This document shows, piece after piece, positions 1 through 10,858 of a stretch of DNA of 64,000 bases (the stretch's first letter is position 1; each line of letters opens with the position of its first letter). The notes beneath the pieces are model-generated. The model made no database searches, was not told the DNA's origin, and worked only from the letters and a program-made list of their open reading frames with translations. Made by a program: the position numbers and the translations under genes. Source of the DNA: Favolaschia claudopus (lineage: Eukaryota > Basidiomycota > Agaricomycetes > Agaricales > Mycenaceae); NCBI GenBank assembly GCA_037176885.1, contig JAWWNJ010000031.1, positions 1,178,001-1,242,000 of the forward strand, given 5' to 3'.

Positions 1-1659
1 GTGGGCGAGGCACGCGACAATATATCAGGCTACAATCGCACTGTTGAGGGCCAGCCGTTCTCTACCGCCGTTGAAGCAGCTCTAGGGAAGTTAGGCGCGG
101 CATGGCCCTGGCCGACCTCGACGAAGAAGAGGGATTTCTACGACGCCACGCAACATCTCCTGATTCTCCTCAATAGCTTTGTTGGGGCCGGTGGCGAGGC
201 ACTCGGTGCACAGGGGTTGAGAGGCACTTGGTTCAACGACCTCAATTTCGTGGCGTACGGCAAACCCATGGAAGATCGCATCCGGGACGAACCCGCGTTG
301 GAGCCCGACTTGTGTGGGGTGAACGATCCAGACTCAGACGACATATTGTTCTGGAGCCCACGAAGTTCAAGGCGCTCGAAGAACAACCGAGTTTTGCTCC
401 CAGTCACTCTGGGCGACGACTGGACCGAGATAATGGCACGGGCTGCCACATACGGCCTCATTTTCCACCGCGGCGGGCTCACGTCGCATCCCGAGCTTGC
501 ACTCGACGAGCGGGAAGGCCGCGAAGCCGCTCTTCGGCTGATTATGACGCTGCTGCTTTGGTCTGACCCAACGCATGCTGGTCTGATGTCAATTTCGAAC
601 GAGGTTGAATTCTTGTTGCCTGGGAGTTCAGGTTCACCTGTGCTGATGGCTGCGGACAAGATCATTCACGATTCTACCTGTATACGTGGGCGAGGAACCA
701 GAGTCTTTCGACTGCCTTGCGACCCACCAAATGGCGTCGCAACGCCTCGCGGTTCAGAAACCAACCTCGTCAACGACACACCAAAACGGAGAAGAAAAAT
801 ACTTGAATGGAATTGCAGGTGAACGAGCTTAAGGACACAGAAACTGGCTTCCTCCATCGAGACGTCAGCATTGGCAATGTGCTGCTTGCTGTTGGGGGAT
901 TAAGAACTTCAAAGACCCCATTCTCAGTCGAATGCCCAGTATCGTCATCCTCTAACGGCGCGAAGACGCATCAAGGCGACCTCTCAGTTCAGGCATACGC
1001 AGCCAGCATCCGCGATCTAGCTCGCAATCTCAACATTGAGAGTGAATTCGCTGCATTCATCACGGACGGCGACATGGCGGTTGATTGGAGGACCTATCTC
1101 GAAAACAACGATCATAAGACTAAATATGCAAGTAAATTTCTTGTTCTTACACGACGATCAACAACTTGAACCACTCATTAAATAAACCTCTTGGGCACCC
1201 CCGAATTCATGTCGCTCGGGCTCCACTACGCCGTGGACCAGATCGATGACCTAGAATCTTTTTTCTGGGTTTCGCTTTGGGCGGTTCTTTTCAACAAGCA
1301 CGGTTTGAGAACCGTCGGCTTTGGAGATAAAGCTGAGGGCAGACATAGTGCAAGCCAGATTCGAGTTGAAAGCATCAATAATCATGCGACTTGAAAGCTC
1401 ATTGTTAATAGCCGCACAACACAGCACCGTCGGCAATGCGCTCTTTCCTCTGCTTCGGAATTGGTGGTTGAAGCAGCGAACGTGGGGGCAGGATTGGGAT
1501 AATAACGTTCTTAAGGAGTCGATGAAATTTCCAGATCGCCCGCAACGACAGTCGTTCTTGTCAGACCAGTTTCACTTGTACGCTTTTCGATGCGTTCGGG
1601 AATCGATAGCCCTCATCTCACTGCACTGTGGTGACAGCGTTGCCTTCGCTTCGCCATAG
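1..1659 (+). pseudogene. Decayed FunK1-type fungal protein kinase (5' end outside window)
   Basis: Several blocks of one FunK1-family kinase lie in order but in different frames. Block 1 (1-822) carries the upstream domain, including FHRGGLTS. Block 2 (807-1169) has the catalytic loop HRDVSIGNVLL and the metal-binding segment ITDGDMAVDW. Block 3 (1191-1394) has GTPEFMS and DDLESFFWVSLWAVLFN. Block 4 (1321-1659) has the C-terminal WWLKQRTWGQDWD and FHLYAFR. FunK1 kinases normally have several dozen residues between the RRR-type segment and HRD; here blocks 1 and 2 nearly abut with a frame change. The junction before GTPEFMS has a GTAAAT-like donor near 1131, but no AG stands in front of GGCACC near 1192. 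Part of this could still be introns, but a missing acceptor plus lost kinase sequence favours a pseudogene. The family is typically expanded in Agaricomycetes. Confidence 0.7.
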
Positions 1660-2448
1660 CACAAGATGCGGGCTTCGCGACAGGTCGTTTTAGTTTAATT
1701 GAGTTCTCTCCTCCCTTTCTTCCTTCTCCCTCCCTCCCCCTCTAATTACTGTGCTGTATGCTTATAATATACCTTACTCTTCCTCAATCTCATCTACACA
1801 TATACCCTCCGTTACCCATACCCCGCCATACTACCTTATCCAATATTTGGCTATATATCGACACCTCTTTTCCTTCTCATCTCAATATAATTGTTACCAA
1901 ATCCCTCCAATAGCTACCTTTACCTACCGATCTAGTTTGCCTAGAAGTACTGCCGCATAGCCATAATGGCCAGGTACGGCCCAATGAAAATCCAGTTCAG
2001 TTCAGTTCAGCGGGGTCGAGGAATTCTTGGATCTGGTTTTGAAGCGCAACGATCAGTTATTAATGAGTGGCTGGCCATTTACATCGCAGCGACACGGAGA
2101 TCTGTCGAAATGAAACGAAGACAAAGTCCAAGAAACGACGCGGCGCGGCGGAAGTGAACCAGTTTTGCTTGCACGTGTCCTGTCGCGTCGCGTCAACAAA
2201 CGTCGTGCTTCCAAACAAAAAACGACGTGTGAAACTGCACCGCGTCGATTCAAATTCAGTCGCGTCGACACTCAATTCACGCCAAAAAGAATACAATGGG
2301 AAATGCCATATTTCATACGCCGCAACGTGCATAGGGTAGGAATGTGTTACAGTACATGAGGGTTGGTTAATGCGTACAGAAAATAATTGATGCTGGTGAG
2401 GACGGTCTATGCTGGGAGAGACGACAAGAAGAGTGGAGGGATATGCGT
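1660..2448. other. Intergenic region
   Basis: No gene seen. It holds a pyrimidine- and AT-rich stretch (about 1700-1930), a short TTCAG tandem run near 2000, and the 3' flank of the first H3 gene. Confidence 0.6.
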
Positions 2449-3031
2449 CTATGAACGCTCGCCGCGGAGACGACGGGCGAGGGCGAGATCTTTGGGTTGG
2501 ATGGTGACGCGCTTGGCGTGGATGGCGGCCAAGTTGGTGTCCTGAGTGAGCGAGAAGATGAGATACCGAGGAGAGAGGGAAGGGAAGTAAACGCACCTCA
2601 AAGAGAGAGACGAGGTAAGCTTCAGCGGCCTCCTGTAGCGCCATGACCGCCGACGATTGGAAACGCAAGTCCGTCTGTCGCAAAGGAGACACATGAGAAC
2701 ACAAAAGGGTGGCTAACAGAAGGAAACGGACCTTGAAATCCTGAGCGATTTCACGAACGAGACGTTGGAAGGGGAGCTTGCGGATGAGGAGCTCGGTGGA
2801 CTTTTGGTAGCGACGGATTTCACGGAGGGCGACGGTACCGGGGCGGAAACGATGGGGCTTCTTGACACCGCCGGCAGCGTTGGAGGGTTGCTTACGGGCG
2901 CCTTTGGTGGCGAGCTGAGTGAATGAAGACAGTTAGTGGCAAGTAAGATGTGGGCGACGGCGACGACGAACTTGTTTACGGGGAGCCTTGCCACCGGTGG
3001 ACTTGCGAGCGGTTTGCTTGGTGCGGGCCAT
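2449..3031 (-). CDS. Histone H3, copy 1
   Basis: Core nucleosome histone; it wraps DNA with H4 and carries the modified N-terminal tail. Four exons close exactly: 2972-3031, 2732-2914, 2597-2674 and 2449-2541, giving 137 codons with Met plus a stop. The tail begins [20 protein letters not shown]; the core ([19 protein letters not shown], then [19 protein letters not shown]) and the end RRLRGERS are canonical. The tail after Gln19 is unusual: it reads [19 protein letters not shown], one residue longer than the standard 136-codon H3, with Gln where Ser28 normally sits. Start codons of this gene and RPS25 are 246 bp apart and divergent, suggesting a shared promoter region. The mRNA leader contains a CCA-type triplet run, and a TATA-like box lies about 95 bp upstream of the ATG. 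A second H3 gene lies at 6622-7276 on the same strand. Confidence 0.97.
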
Positions 3032-3053
3032 TTGTGTGTTGGTGAGAGCGCTG

Positions 3054-3075
3054 TGGTGGTGGTGGTGGTGGTGGT
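3054..3075. repeat. (TGG)n microsatellite in H3 copy 1 leader
   Basis: About seven GGT/TGG units lie just upstream of the H3 start, so the mRNA leader carries a CCA-type repeat. The other H3 copy has the same thing at 7304-7323. Confidence 0.9.
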
Positions 3076-3122
3076 TGAGAGTGGGTGTCTGTGACGGTTG
3101 TGACCGGAGTTGGTTCTGCGTC

Positions 3123-3128
3123 TTTATA
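3123..3128 (-). promoter_or_regulatory. Candidate TATA box of H3 copy 1
   Basis: The minus strand reads TATAAA about 92 bp upstream of the H3 ATG, a plausible position for a highly expressed histone gene. Inferred from sequence and position only. Confidence 0.45.
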
Positions 3129-3277
3129 GAGACGCGTGGAGATGTAGTTGTTTGTGCGCGTTCAACAAACGGACGCGAGGGGCGTGACCGCGCAGCCGTG
3201 GGAGTGATGGGATGATGAGTGATGCTTGGGGTGCAAGCGACAAGAGGGTCTTGTAAGTATCACCACATTGGTCTCTA

Positions 3278-3798
3278 ATGGTCAGTCTCTTCCGCTGTTC
3301 TGCTGCCCTCCAGTCCATCCCAATTGACTCCAAACGCCCACTGCTTGATTTTGAACGCATTTTGGGGTGAAATGGGCTGGATGGCGGCGTCACAATGAGG
3401 ATGTCGTTGAAGCTAACATTTTTTTATCTTTAATTTTGTAGGCCAAAGCTAAAGCAGCGGCGACGTCTAGTGGGGGCAAGGCAGCAAAGAAAAAGAAGTG
3501 GTCGAAGGGAAAGGTCAAGGATAAGGCCACACACGCAGTCACCCTCGACAAGGCCACCTTCGACCGCATCATCAAGGAAGTCCCCACCTTCAAATTCATC
3601 TCCCAGAGCATCCTCATCGAGCGTCTCAAAGTAAACGGCTCGCTCGCCCGCGTCGCTATCCGCCACCTCGAGAAGGAGGGCCAGATAAAACGCATCGTAC
3701 ATCACTCCGCGCAGCTGGTATACAGTATGTCTTCATTTTCTCTGCTTTTTGCATCTCTGACATTGGCTACAGCACGAGTAACAAACGCAGCAGATTAG
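3278..3798 (+). CDS. RPS25: 40S ribosomal protein eS25 (RPS25)
   Basis: Small-subunit ribosomal protein near the head of the 40S particle. Three exons close in phase: 3278-3280 (the ATG alone), 3442-3724 and 3773-3798, giving 103 residues, the usual eS25 length. The lysine/alanine-rich start MAKAKAAA is followed by KKKKWSKGKVKDK and the winged-helix body (KEVPTFKFISQSILIERLK, then HLEKEGQIKRIVHHSAQLVY). The start was chosen because ATG is followed directly by a consensus donor (GTCAGT), and splicing joins it to GCCAAAGCT to give the family N terminus; the first coding exon is thus only the initiator codon, and the first intron is 161 nt, long for this locus. It is divergent from histone H3 copy 1. 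Confidence 0.95.
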
Positions 3799-4182
3799 AC
3801 GTCCTTGTATGCTACGCTCCATGTATTCCACACCACACTAAAATTCATGCTCTCTCTCGCCATCCATTTCCTAAGTTTGATTCCTTTCCGACAGAGTTGA
3901 GGCCAACATCCACTGCAAAGTCAGTGCTTGATTCAGAGAATCTCGCAGCTTGAAGGCGGTCGCGACGCAGAAAATCGTGTCGTGCGAGTCGTGATTTTTA
4001 GTATCAACTCACGGAACAGGTGCCGCCTCGTTCCATGTCTCCGCCCAGCAGTGAGAACCATCATCCAAACAGTTTTTCCGCAAAATTTTCAATGCAGCTG
4101 CGACGCACGCCCTCTGAATTTGATATCCACTCCATCCGGTTAAAAGATCTACAAGATCGCATTCTCGATAACCTGAACTTTC
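3799..4182. other. Intergenic region between RPS25 and FGGY kinase
   Basis: Holds the RPS25 3' UTR and the promoter/leader of the FGGY kinase. Nothing else recognised. Confidence 0.6.
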
Positions 4183-6339
4183 ATGACCACCGACAACGAA
4201 AGCTACTACCTAGGCATCGACGTCGGCACCGGCTCCGCCCGCGCCTCCCTCCTCTCTTCCACCGGCACCCTAATCGCCTCCTCCACCGTCCCCACCAAAA
4301 CGTGGCGCGATCCCTCCGATCACCGCATCTTCGAGCAATCCACAGACGACATCTGGGCCGCCATCGTCTCCGCCGTCAAAACCTGTCTCGAAGGCAAATC
4401 CCCTAGCGCAGTCAAGGGTCTCGGCTTCGACGCAACATGCTCGCTTGCCGTCTGCGATCTCGAGGGTAAACCGCTCACCGTTACTCGCGGTGACGCACTC
4501 GGAACCCCCGGTGAACGCAACATCATCCTCTGGGCCGACCACCGCGCCGAGACGGAAGCCGATCTCATCAACAGCACCCAATCCCTCGTCCTCGATTATG
4601 TCGGCGGTACCATGAGTGTACATTTTCTTCTCCTCTCCTCTCAATTGTCTTACCCGCCATAATATAAACACATCCTGACCCTCATCCCAGCTCGAAATGG
4701 AAATCCCCAAAATCCTCTGGCTTAAATCCCACCTCCCCCCAGCCATCTTCTCCGCCTGCCAGTTTTTCGACCTCCCGGACTTCCTCACCTACCGCGCCAC
4801 CAACGACTCCACCCGCTCCTCCTGTTCCCTCACCTGCAAATGCTCGTACGTTCCCACGCACTCAGGCTGGCAGGACGACTTCTTCGAGAAGATTGGGCTC
4901 GGGGAGCTTGTCAAGACCGGGTACCGTGCGGTCGGGGCGGGGAGGGCTGCGGGTCCGGGGATGGGCGTATTGACGGCCGGTCAGCCTGTCGGCAAAGGTC
5001 TATCGAAGAAGGCGGCGGAGGAGTTGGGTTTGGTGGAGGGGACGCCGGTGGGGAGTGGGGTTATCGATGCGTGCGTTCATCTCTCTCGTTTCCTTTGCTC
5101 TTCCTGATTGACGGCAATGTAGATACGCAGGCTGGCTGGGCACAGTTGCTGCACGGTTTAAGGAAGACGGCAAGCTATCTGATATTGTGCCTTCGTTAGA
5201 GGAATCGCAGCATCGGTTGGCGGCCGTCGCGGGTACGAGTACTTGCCATCTCGTGCAGGTTCGTATTTCTCGATTGTTCTTTTACTTTCTAAACAACTGG
5301 CAGAGCCCACAAGGCGTCTTTGTGAATGGCGTTTGGGGCCCGTATAGGGTACGGTGTTTGATCTCCACGACGCGTACTTGTCTTACATTCTGTCCAGGAC
5401 CCAGTCTTCCGCGGGTGGTGGATGAATGAAGGCGGGCAGTCCTCCACGGGACAAGTGCGTAATCGTCTCCGTTCAAGTCCAACATCTACTCACCCAGAAC
5501 AGCTCATCGACTTCATGCTCACCACCCACCCCGCATACGCCGAACTCCAGGAACGCGCAAAATCAGAGGACAAGAACATGTTCGTCCGTCAGTACCTTCC
5601 CTCTCCACACATAACAAAATAAACACACGAATCTGACAAACCCCCAACCCAACAGTCCTCCACGACCTAATGGAACACCTCCGCACCTCCGAATCCGCCT
5701 CCAGCTTCACCGAAGTCCTCAAAGACATGCACATGTACCCCGACTTCCACGGCAACCGCTCCCCCCTCGCCGACCCCCGCATGCGCGGCGCCCTCACCGG
5801 CCTCACCCTCTCGTCCTCCCTCTCCGCCCTCGCCCTCACCTACCACCTTACCCTCGAATCCATCGCCCTCCAGACGCGGCACATCCTCGAATCGCTCAAC
5901 GCCGCGGGGCATAAGATCACGTCGATATACATGTCGGGCGGGCAGGCGACGAATCGGGTGCTGATGCAGCTGTTTGCGGACGTGTGTGGGGTGCCGGTGG
6001 TGTTGCCGTTTGAGCATTCGGGGGCGGTGGGGAGGGGCGCAGCGGTGTTGGGACGGTTTGCGGCGGAGGTGGTGGAGGCGGGTGAGGGGATGGGAGAGAG
6101 GGAGCAGGATGAGTTGCTTTGGAAGATTATGGTGCGTTGTTTATGGGGTTCTTTTGATTCTTGCTGCAGCGAGCTGAATGCTGGGCATGCAGGTTGAGAT
6201 GACGCCGGCTGGAACGCTTGTAGCGCCTTCTGCTACGCCCAAAGTGAAGAAGCTGTTGGAGGCCAAATACAAGATCTTCAGGGAGACTATTGAGTTACAG
6301 AAGCGATGGAGGAAGGAAATGGAGGAAGCCTCAAAATAA
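4183..6339 (+). CDS. FGGY-family carbohydrate kinase, D-ribulokinase-like
   Basis: Predicted ATP-dependent kinase of the FGGY (ribulokinase/xylulokinase) superfamily, closest in pattern to yeast YDR109C and human FGGY, which phosphorylate D-ribulose. Eight exons (4183-4617, 4691-5070, 5123-5258, 5304-5348, 5398-5454, 5503-5587, 5656-6131, 6193-6339) give 586 residues, a normal length. Visible motifs: N-terminal phosphate loop YLGIDVGTGSARA; TCSLA at about residues 85-89, matching the TCSLV-type signature of D-ribulokinases; substrate-side WADHRAE; FVNGVWGPYRD and WWMNEGGQSSTG; and the C-terminal ATP-lobe motif YMSGGQATNRVLMQLFAD. No signal peptide, so probably cytosolic, salvaging free ribulose into the pentose phosphate pathway. 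Substrate assignment is inferred from the motif; membership of the FGGY family is firm. Confidence 0.92.
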
Positions 6340-6621
6340 ATTGTAGTAATCCCAAGAATAGTCACGCGCCTGAGACGCTTCGCGTCGCGTTGTCCAAATT
6401 TGGAAGCTTTGTTGATGCATGAGTTTGTTGAAAATCGTCGACTCAAAATCATGGCAAGACAGAACCGGGAAAATGCATGATAGAATAAACATGTAGGGCG
6501 TTACAAAAGGCGTCATAGAGCCAACGTGTACTGCATACAAGGTCGATGTGGATGATGAAAAATGCAAGAAAACCAAATAATGTAGGGTAATGGTGAGGGG
6601 ATAGTGTACAACGAGGCGCGT

Positions 6622-7276
6622 TTACGAGCGCTCGCCACGGAGACGACGTGCGAGGGCGAGATCCTTGGGTTGGATAGTGACACGTTTAGCGTGGATCGCG
6701 GCGAGATTGGTGTCCTAGATAGGGTCAGAGATGGGTGGCAAGAACGATGACCGATGGCACGCACCTCGAAGAGGGAGACGAGGTAAGCCTCGGCTGCCTC
6801 CTGCAGCGCCATCACAGCCGACGATTGGAAACGGAGGTCGGTCTGCAAGACAAACGCGAGGCGATTAGCCACACTCAACGAACGCAGAGCAAAACGGCGA
6901 ACGCACCTTGAAATCCTGGGCGATTTCACGAACGAGACGTTGGAAGGGGAGCTTGCGAATGAGCAGCTCCGTGGACTTCTGGTAGCGACGGATTTCACGG
7001 AGGGCGACGGTACCAGGCCGGAAGCGATGGGGCTTCTTGACGCCTCCTGCGGCTTGGGCAGAGGTCTTGCGCGCAGCGGATTTGGCGGCGAGCTGGATGA
7101 GAGCGAGGGTGAGTCAAATTGGGGGTGGTCCGTGCGCGGGTGCCGGCGACGACGACGACGAACCTGTTTACGAGGGGCTTTGCCTCCGGTGGACTGAAGA
7201 AGAGTCAGCTAGAGAACGAAGTGAATAGCAGATGAGGAAGGTATACCTTGCGAGCAGTTTGCTTAGTGCGGGCCAT
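6622..7276 (-). CDS. Histone H3, copy 2
   Basis: Second H3 gene. Five exons: 7247-7276, 7164-7193, 6907-7092, 6765-6842 and 6622-6714, giving 138 codons with Met. It has an extra intron exactly after the codon for Lys9 ([10 protein letters not shown], then [10 protein letters not shown]) that copy 1 lacks; the other three introns are at identical positions. The core is identical to copy 1, but residues after Gln19 read [20 protein letters not shown], two residues longer than canonical, with Thr following the ARK motif and the ARK lysine displaced by one. The start lies 185 bp from the divergent glucosidase II beta gene. The leader again holds a CCA-type triplet run. Whether the two copies have different roles cannot be told from sequence. 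Confidence 0.96.
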
Positions 7277-7303
7277 TGAGTCTTGATGAAAGTCTTGAGG
7301 AAG

Positions 7304-7323
7304 GGTGGTGGTGGTGGTGGTGG
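7304..7323. repeat. (GGT)n microsatellite in H3 copy 2 leader
   Basis: A triplet run of the same type, and at a similar distance from the ATG, as in H3 copy 1 (3054-3075). Confidence 0.9.
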
Positions 7324-7461
7324 TCGAGAGCAAAGGGTGTTGTAAACAAACTTTTGTTTGGTTCCAAACTTAAAAGGGGCGACGCGACAAGTCACGGGAT
7401 CGAGTATTAGTGGCTGTGTTCCTCCACGTCCTGATCTACTTTCGGTTACTTCCTTGCTACG

Positions 7462-9668
7462 ATGCTGCTCTGGTTTCTGGCATTGCCGCTGCCAGCCTTG
7501 GCCAGCGTAGACAAGACCCTCGGTGTCTCGCCCGCCCTTCTCTCTCAATATTCTGCCCCGAAATCTGGTTCATGGAAGTGCTTGGACGGTTCCAAAGAAA
7601 TACCTTGGGACTTTGTCAACGATGACTCTTGCGATTGTCCCGACGGCAGCGACGAGCCAGGTCGGGATACAATAATGAATAGCTGTGACTCCGCTGCTGT
7701 CTGACTCGCGTACCTTTCTTCTCAAGGCACCAGCGCTTGTCCAAATAGCACATTTTACTGCCAGAATGCGGGACACATTGGCGCGACGATTCCGAGCTCT
7801 AGAGTCAACGACGGGCTGTGTGGTGTGTCATGACTGGGGTGTATCACTTGCGGAACCGCTAACCTGGAAGTAGAGCCGGAATGTTGTGATGGGTCCGACG
7901 AACGACCTGGCGTATGCAAGAACGCGTGCAAAGAGATTGGAGATGAATATAGAAAGAAGAGGGATGCGGAACGAAAGATTCAGAAGACTGTACGTTGCAT
8001 TTATCGTTTAAAGCGCCATCCTTATATGTCTTTCTCAGGGTGCCAAAATTCGTTCTTCGTATATCGCATTCGCGCATAAAGAAAAGAAACGGTTAGAAGC
8101 CTTGGTAGAGTCCTCGGCAGCAGAAATTTTTGTTCGTGAGAAAGAGGTCGCGCGTCTACGAGGTGCGCTTTTACCTCTCGCCAGCCTTCACGACTGAACA
8201 ATTGCCATAGTTATTGCCGAACGCACAGAATCTCTATCTGCTGCTGCTCTCGAGCATAAACAACAGTCTCGTGAGCGACATCTCAATCTCGAAAGCAACC
8301 GTATCTCAGATATAGCTCGCAGCTTTATATACTTCCTTAATGTCACACGCCTCGGCCCTCAAGGCACTCCAACGGGAACACAAAAAGCACCTCGAACGGG
8401 AACAACAACTCGGTGATATCCTTGACACTCTGCGCAAAGGCTACAACCCCAATTACCAAGATATGGCTGTACTCGAAGCCGTTCGCGGGTGGGAGTACCT
8501 CGCTGGCTTAGCACATATCGGCGTAGAAGAGGACGCGCAGAAGGCGGCAGATCTATCTGTTTCAGACGAAGAAGCCGGCATTGAGGAGACCGGCGATGAG
8601 AAGAAGGATGAAGTTGCGGAGACGGAGGAGGAAGAATGGACTGTCGAGGACTTGAAAACCGGTCTTGACGAGCTGCTCAATACCGACTACGTTTCGCTGC
8701 TCATGGCTCACGACGAGCATGTCAAGACTCCCCCTCCCAGCACTCGTACGAATATCTCCACTGCCCACAATTTTGTTCTGACCTCATCCGCGTATCAGTC
8801 TTCAACCTGCGAGGCTATCTACCTGACTCGTTGGTCCCACAATACGAGGAGATGCGGGAAACCCTTCTTTCGTGGCTTGGAGTTTTCGGAATTGCTGGCA
8901 CGGATGTCGAAAAGTCTTCAGGTCAATATCCGCTGTAATGCATGTTTTGAGCGAGCGACTGACAATATTCACCTGTAGACTCGTCTAAGGCGCGCACAGC
9001 GCTCTCAGACGCGGAATCGGCGCTCAACAAAGTCATCAGCGACAAGAAAAACGCCGAAGAAGACCTCGGGGAAATATTCGACGTCCAAGGCTTTGGTGCC
9101 GAAGGCGAGTGGAAGAAACTTGACGGCCAGTGCCTTCAGCTCGACAGCGGAGAGTGAGTTCTCAATCGATTTTAATTGGCCGATGTTGCTCACATCATAC
9201 ACTCTCAGCTACATCTACGAAGTGTGCTTGTTCGACGAAGCAAGGCAAAAACCCGGTCCCGGCAAAGGCGGTCAAACTTTCAGCCTTGGGTTCGTCTGTC
9301 ATCTGTCATTCAGGCTCTCAGAGATATCCGGCTGACCCACCTTGACTAGCAAATTTTCTTCCTGGAATCCGTCGCCGGACGTCAAGCCCGGCGAACCAGC
9401 CTACTACGAGAAACAGGTATACGACAAGGGCACGCGGTGTTGGAATGGGCCCGAGCGGAGTGTTATCGTATGTTGTCTCGCTGTGGCCCTCCAGCACCTC
9501 TACTCGAGTCTGATTTTCTTCCGTTCGTAGCTTGTCCTCAAATGCGGGACGGAAAACGCGATTCATACCGTTGCCGAGTTGGAGAAGTGCGAGTACCAAT
9601 TTACGGGTACCTCGCCAGCGCTTTGCTTGCCATTGGACGCGAAAGATAGTGGGCGGGAGGAGTTGTAA
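7462..9668 (+). CDS. GTB1: Glucosidase II beta subunit (PRKCSH/GTB1 type)
   Basis: Non-catalytic subunit of ER glucosidase II, which trims glucose from N-glycans during glycoprotein quality control. Eleven exons (7462-7660, 7727-7822, 7874-7989, 8039-8162, 8211-8270, 8323-8745, 8799-8921, 8979-9153, 9209-9289, 9350-9467, 9531-9668) close in phase to 550 residues. Order of parts: signal peptide (residues 1-15); two Cys-rich LDL-receptor-A-like modules ending CDCPDGSDE and CCDGSDE; a long charged coiled coil; an acidic stretch; and a C-terminal MRH mannose-6-phosphate-receptor-like domain with paired cysteines ([44 protein letters not shown]). The C terminus is REEL rather than the canonical H/KDEL. 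Start chosen at the ATG giving the signal peptide. Divergent from H3 copy 2. Confidence 0.95.
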
Positions 9669-10858
9669 TGTATATCATACAATCATTGGGATGGCTGTGG
9701 TTGAATGCGCATATTTATTCGGTCGAGATACGGTCCCATACGAGCATCAAAAAAGAGGTTGGCACCTCAAGTGCCCGGTGCAACGACAGCGCTGACAGCC
9801 TTGTCGTATTGCACATGAATGTGCTATGAAGAACGCCTCTGAGGCTGTTCAAATAATTGCGTGAATATTACTTGAATAATCGTAATACTATCCTCGTCTA
9901 AGCCTGTTTGTGAGCCGTAGTTACTACAATCACCCGTATCTTGAACAACTCTGAATCAACATGCATCCGTCGCCCAATCACGGTGCTTTGAGGTCCCAAT
10001 AATCAGTACTTCCTCTGAACTTGAATTGGCGGTTCGAAAGACTCTTTCGAAATAGGGGCATCAAATTCTAAAACAACACGCTCGTTGCCGTCCTCCCTCT
10101 CGACACTCGAACAGAAGTTCAAATGGTGAAGCTGGTCGCCCACCCAGTCGGTGTTCGCGGATTCAGTTCCACGCGCCCGGCATTATAATCTCTCACTGGC
10201 CAAGGCAAACCATCCTCATCCGCATCTGCTACTGAGCTCTCGACTCTGCATGCTGGTTTTACACTCCTGCGCCAAACTCAATTGCAATGGGGACGACTGC
10301 GACGCCACAGACTGAGACTGGCGCTCAGTCCACGCGTATCCGAAACTGTTACTCAGATCGAGACTCGTTGATCTTTCAATTTCAATGCAGATCTGTCATC
10401 CAACTGAAATTCCCCTCCTTCCTGCTCTATGCGTGATTTTGAACGACCATCTTCAGCAGAAAGGGAAAACTATGGTATGGAGGCAGGATAACGAGCCTAT
10501 GTGCGTCTTCCGTCCGCGTCGTTTTCAATTAACGGAAAAACGGAATCCTGCTCGGTGGTTTGGATCCTGAAGATTTGAATCAATCAGGCACTTTCATATG
10601 TAATGCAACGCCGCCAATATAAAAGCGACTCGGGACGGCAGTGGTCTCTCCAGACCGTGTTGAACACCTTCATCTCATCTCACCGCACTTGCCTTTCTTT
10701 CTTTCTATTCGCGCTTTTGCGGTATCCTTTGTTTTTTTTTCCTCGAACGCTTCATTTTCGATTTCTTTTACCGTGCGCCTCTCTTCCTCTTCATCTTGTT
10801 TTGTCCTTCTCATAATTAAATTGCCCTACAGACCTCACCCTTTATTCTTTCATCCATC
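9669..10858. other. Intergenic region and long leader of the secreted-protein gene
   Basis: No convincing gene. The last 180 bp before 10859 is strongly pyrimidine-rich, downstream of a TATA box at 10618. Confidence 0.6.
10618..10624 (+). promoter_or_regulatory. TATA box of the small secreted protein gene
   Basis: TATAAAA lies 235 bp upstream of the ATG at 10859, followed by a long CT-rich stretch typical of strongly expressed basidiomycete genes. Inferred from pattern. Confidence 0.55.

Noticed and set aside
4270..4788. Minus-strand open frame of 172 codons
   Set aside because: Lies opposite FGGY kinase exons 1-2; no domain pattern, and the plus-strand gene is certain.
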